Source: JAENVU01 sp031430375 (lineage in GTDB: Bacteria > Actinomycetota > Acidimicrobiia > IMCC26256 > JAENVU01). Taken from it: a stretch of DNA of 5,848 nt. Numbering within the stretch: the first letter of the stretch is position 1; each line of letters begins with the position of its first letter. The position numbers were made by a program, and so were the translations under genes. The stretch is from the NCBI GenBank assembly GCA_031430375.1, contig JANPBJ010000145.1, positions 1 through 5,848 on the forward strand. Direction: 5' to 3'. The notes below the pieces were generated by a model. That model saw nothing but the letters and a program-made list of their open reading frames with translations, was not told where the DNA came from and did no database searches. Shown here piece by piece: positions 4,810 to 5,848 of the stretch.

Positions 4810-5848
4810 TCACACGGTCACGGGCAGATGAGTGAGTCCCCGCAGCACCAAGCGACCGTTGTAAGTGGGCGCTTCCGTTGCCAGGGCAAGATCGGGAAAC
4901 CGACGAAACAGGGCCGGGATCGCGCTGCGGCCTTCGAGACGGGCGAGTGCGGCGCCCAGGCAGTGATGCACCCCGCCGCCGAACGACATGTGAGCGGCTG
5001 CACCAACCCGACCGAGGTCAAGGTCATCGGCAGTGGGTCCCCACTTCGCCGGGTCACGATTCGCGGCCGCAAGGCAGGTCAGCGCGAACGAGCCAGTCGG
5101 GATGACGACATCGTCGATCGTGATCTCCCGGGTCGTCACACGACCGGAGAACTGCACCGGCGGGTCATAGCGCAACAACTCCTCGATCGCGTTCTGATCA
5201 AGGCTGTCATCGCGACGCAACCAAGCCGCCTGATCCGGATTGCGCAGCAGCGCGAGCGTGGCATTGCCGATCAGGTTGACCGTGGTCTCATGACCCGCCA
5301 CGTAAAGCAGCATCACCTGATCGATGAGTTCCTGCTCGTCGAGCATGTCGCCCTGGTCCTCGGCCGCGAGCAACGCGCTCAGGAGCGCACCGTCGGGTCG
5401 CGAACGCTTGGTCGCAATCACTTCCTGCACGTACGCAGTCATCGCGTCGCCGGCGTTGAGCGCAGCATCGAACTCTTCGAGGGTGAAGACCGGATCGAGG
5501 GTCTTCACCAACGCGCCCGACCACTCGCGCAGGTCGTCGCGGCGATCGGTGGGCATCCCCAACATCTCTGAGATCACGGTGAACGGCAACGGGAACGCCA
5601 GATCGGCAATCACGTCCATACCGCCGCGGGTCTCGGCCGCGACCAGGGCGTCGTCCACGAGCCGCGAACAGAGTGGGGCGAGCCCCTCGACGGTCTTGGG
5701 CGTAAAGGCCTTGGCGACCAGTCGGCGGAGTCGATCGTGGTCAGGCGGGTCGAGGCTCAACATCGAGCGACTCCCCCGGCTTCGATTCCCCGCACGCTCA
5801 AGCATTTCCGCTTCCATCGGCAACGGCATCGCGCCGTTGCGCGCCACC
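4810..5848 (-). CDS. Cytochrome P450 (N-terminus beyond the right edge)
   Basis: This is a soluble bacterial-type haem mono-oxygenase, using O2 and electrons from a ferredoxin/reductase to oxidise an unknown substrate. About 345 residues are visible; usual length is about 400-420, so some 60-75 N-terminal residues are missing. Counting from the GTG codon at 5847: the C-helix DPPDHDRLRRLV (haem-propionate contact), I-helix AGHETT (184-189, oxygen activation, with the acid-threonine pair), K-helix E223-x-x-R226, and haem loop FGGGVHHCLG (289-298) with the iron ligand C296. All key residues are intact. The true start is not in the window; the first visible GTG is internal. No redox partner is seen. 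The downstream nucleotide-binding-domain gene begins 18 bases after the stop, so the two probably form an operon. The substrate and CYP family number cannot be given from sequence inspection. Confidence 0.95.
   Translation of the reverse strand, partial: VARNGAMPLPMEAEMLERAGNRSRGSRSMLSLDPPDHDRLRRLVAKAFTPKTVEGLAPLCSRLVDDALVAAETRGGMDVIADLAFPLPFTVISEMLGMPTDRRDDLREWSGALVKTLDPVFTLEEFDAALNAGDAMTAYVQEVIATKRSRPDGALLSALLAAEDQGDMLDEQELIDQVMLLYVAGHETTVNLIGNATLALLRNPDQAAWLRRDDSLDQNAIEELLRYDPPVQFSGRVTTREITIDDVVIPTGSFALTCLAAANRDPAKWGPTADDLDLGRVGAAAHMSFGGGVHHCLGAALARLEGRSAIPALFRRFPDLALATEAPTYNGRLVLRGLTHLPVTV

Noticed and set aside
4807..5571. Plus-strand frame of 254 residues opposite the P450
   Set aside because: Antisense to an intact P450 with all haem and oxygen-activation motifs; no domain of its own.

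Overview
The window is a GC-rich, densely coded bacterial chromosome segment. It fits an actinomycete-type organism (Actinomycetota, perhaps Acidimicrobiia, though the class is only a guess). Reasons are strong G/C bias at third codon positions, a class A penicillin-binding protein with C-terminal PASTA domains, a soluble actinobacterial-style cytochrome P450, and a tyrS gene next to what looks like the start of a ribosomal RNA operon. I see no mobile element, CRISPR array or tRNA gene, and no base-composition break that would suggest recent transfer.

Left edge (1-323), non-coding. The minus strand carries a near-consensus promoter: TTGACC, a 17-base spacer and TATAAT, with an A-rich UP-like tract upstream and a GC-rich discriminator downstream. 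At least 265 nt of leader follow, holding a GAAA-tetraloop hairpin and a boxA-like motif of the kind found just before rRNA genes. I infer that a 16S rRNA gene starts just beyond the left edge, reading leftward. Pointing the other way is a small gene (324-551, +) for a 75-residue protein with one C-terminal membrane segment. Its candidate -10 element lies inside the UP-like tract of the rRNA promoter.

Centre (585-4219). tyrS (585-1799, -) encodes a KMSKS-type tyrosyl-tRNA synthetase. It converges on the small gene, with a shared hairpin over the tyrS stop. It is divergent from a bifunctional peptidoglycan synthase gene (1868-4219, +); 68 bases separate the two start codons. That protein has an N-terminal membrane anchor, a glycosyltransferase-51 domain, a penicillin-binding transpeptidase domain and two PASTA domains.

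Right part (4220-5848). A 149-base convergent spacer contains an imperfect repeat and a hairpin. Beyond it lies a two-gene minus-strand unit: a cytochrome P450 whose N-terminus runs off the right edge, then a 140-residue stand-alone cyclic-nucleotide-binding-domain protein. The second gene starts at a TTG, 18 bases after the P450 stop, with a strong Shine-Dalgarno sequence.

Most of the window is housekeeping (translation, rRNA, cell wall). The parts least explained by known biology are the P450/nucleotide-sensor pair and the small membrane protein divergent from the rRNA promoter. I did not find clear evidence for a wholly new system.
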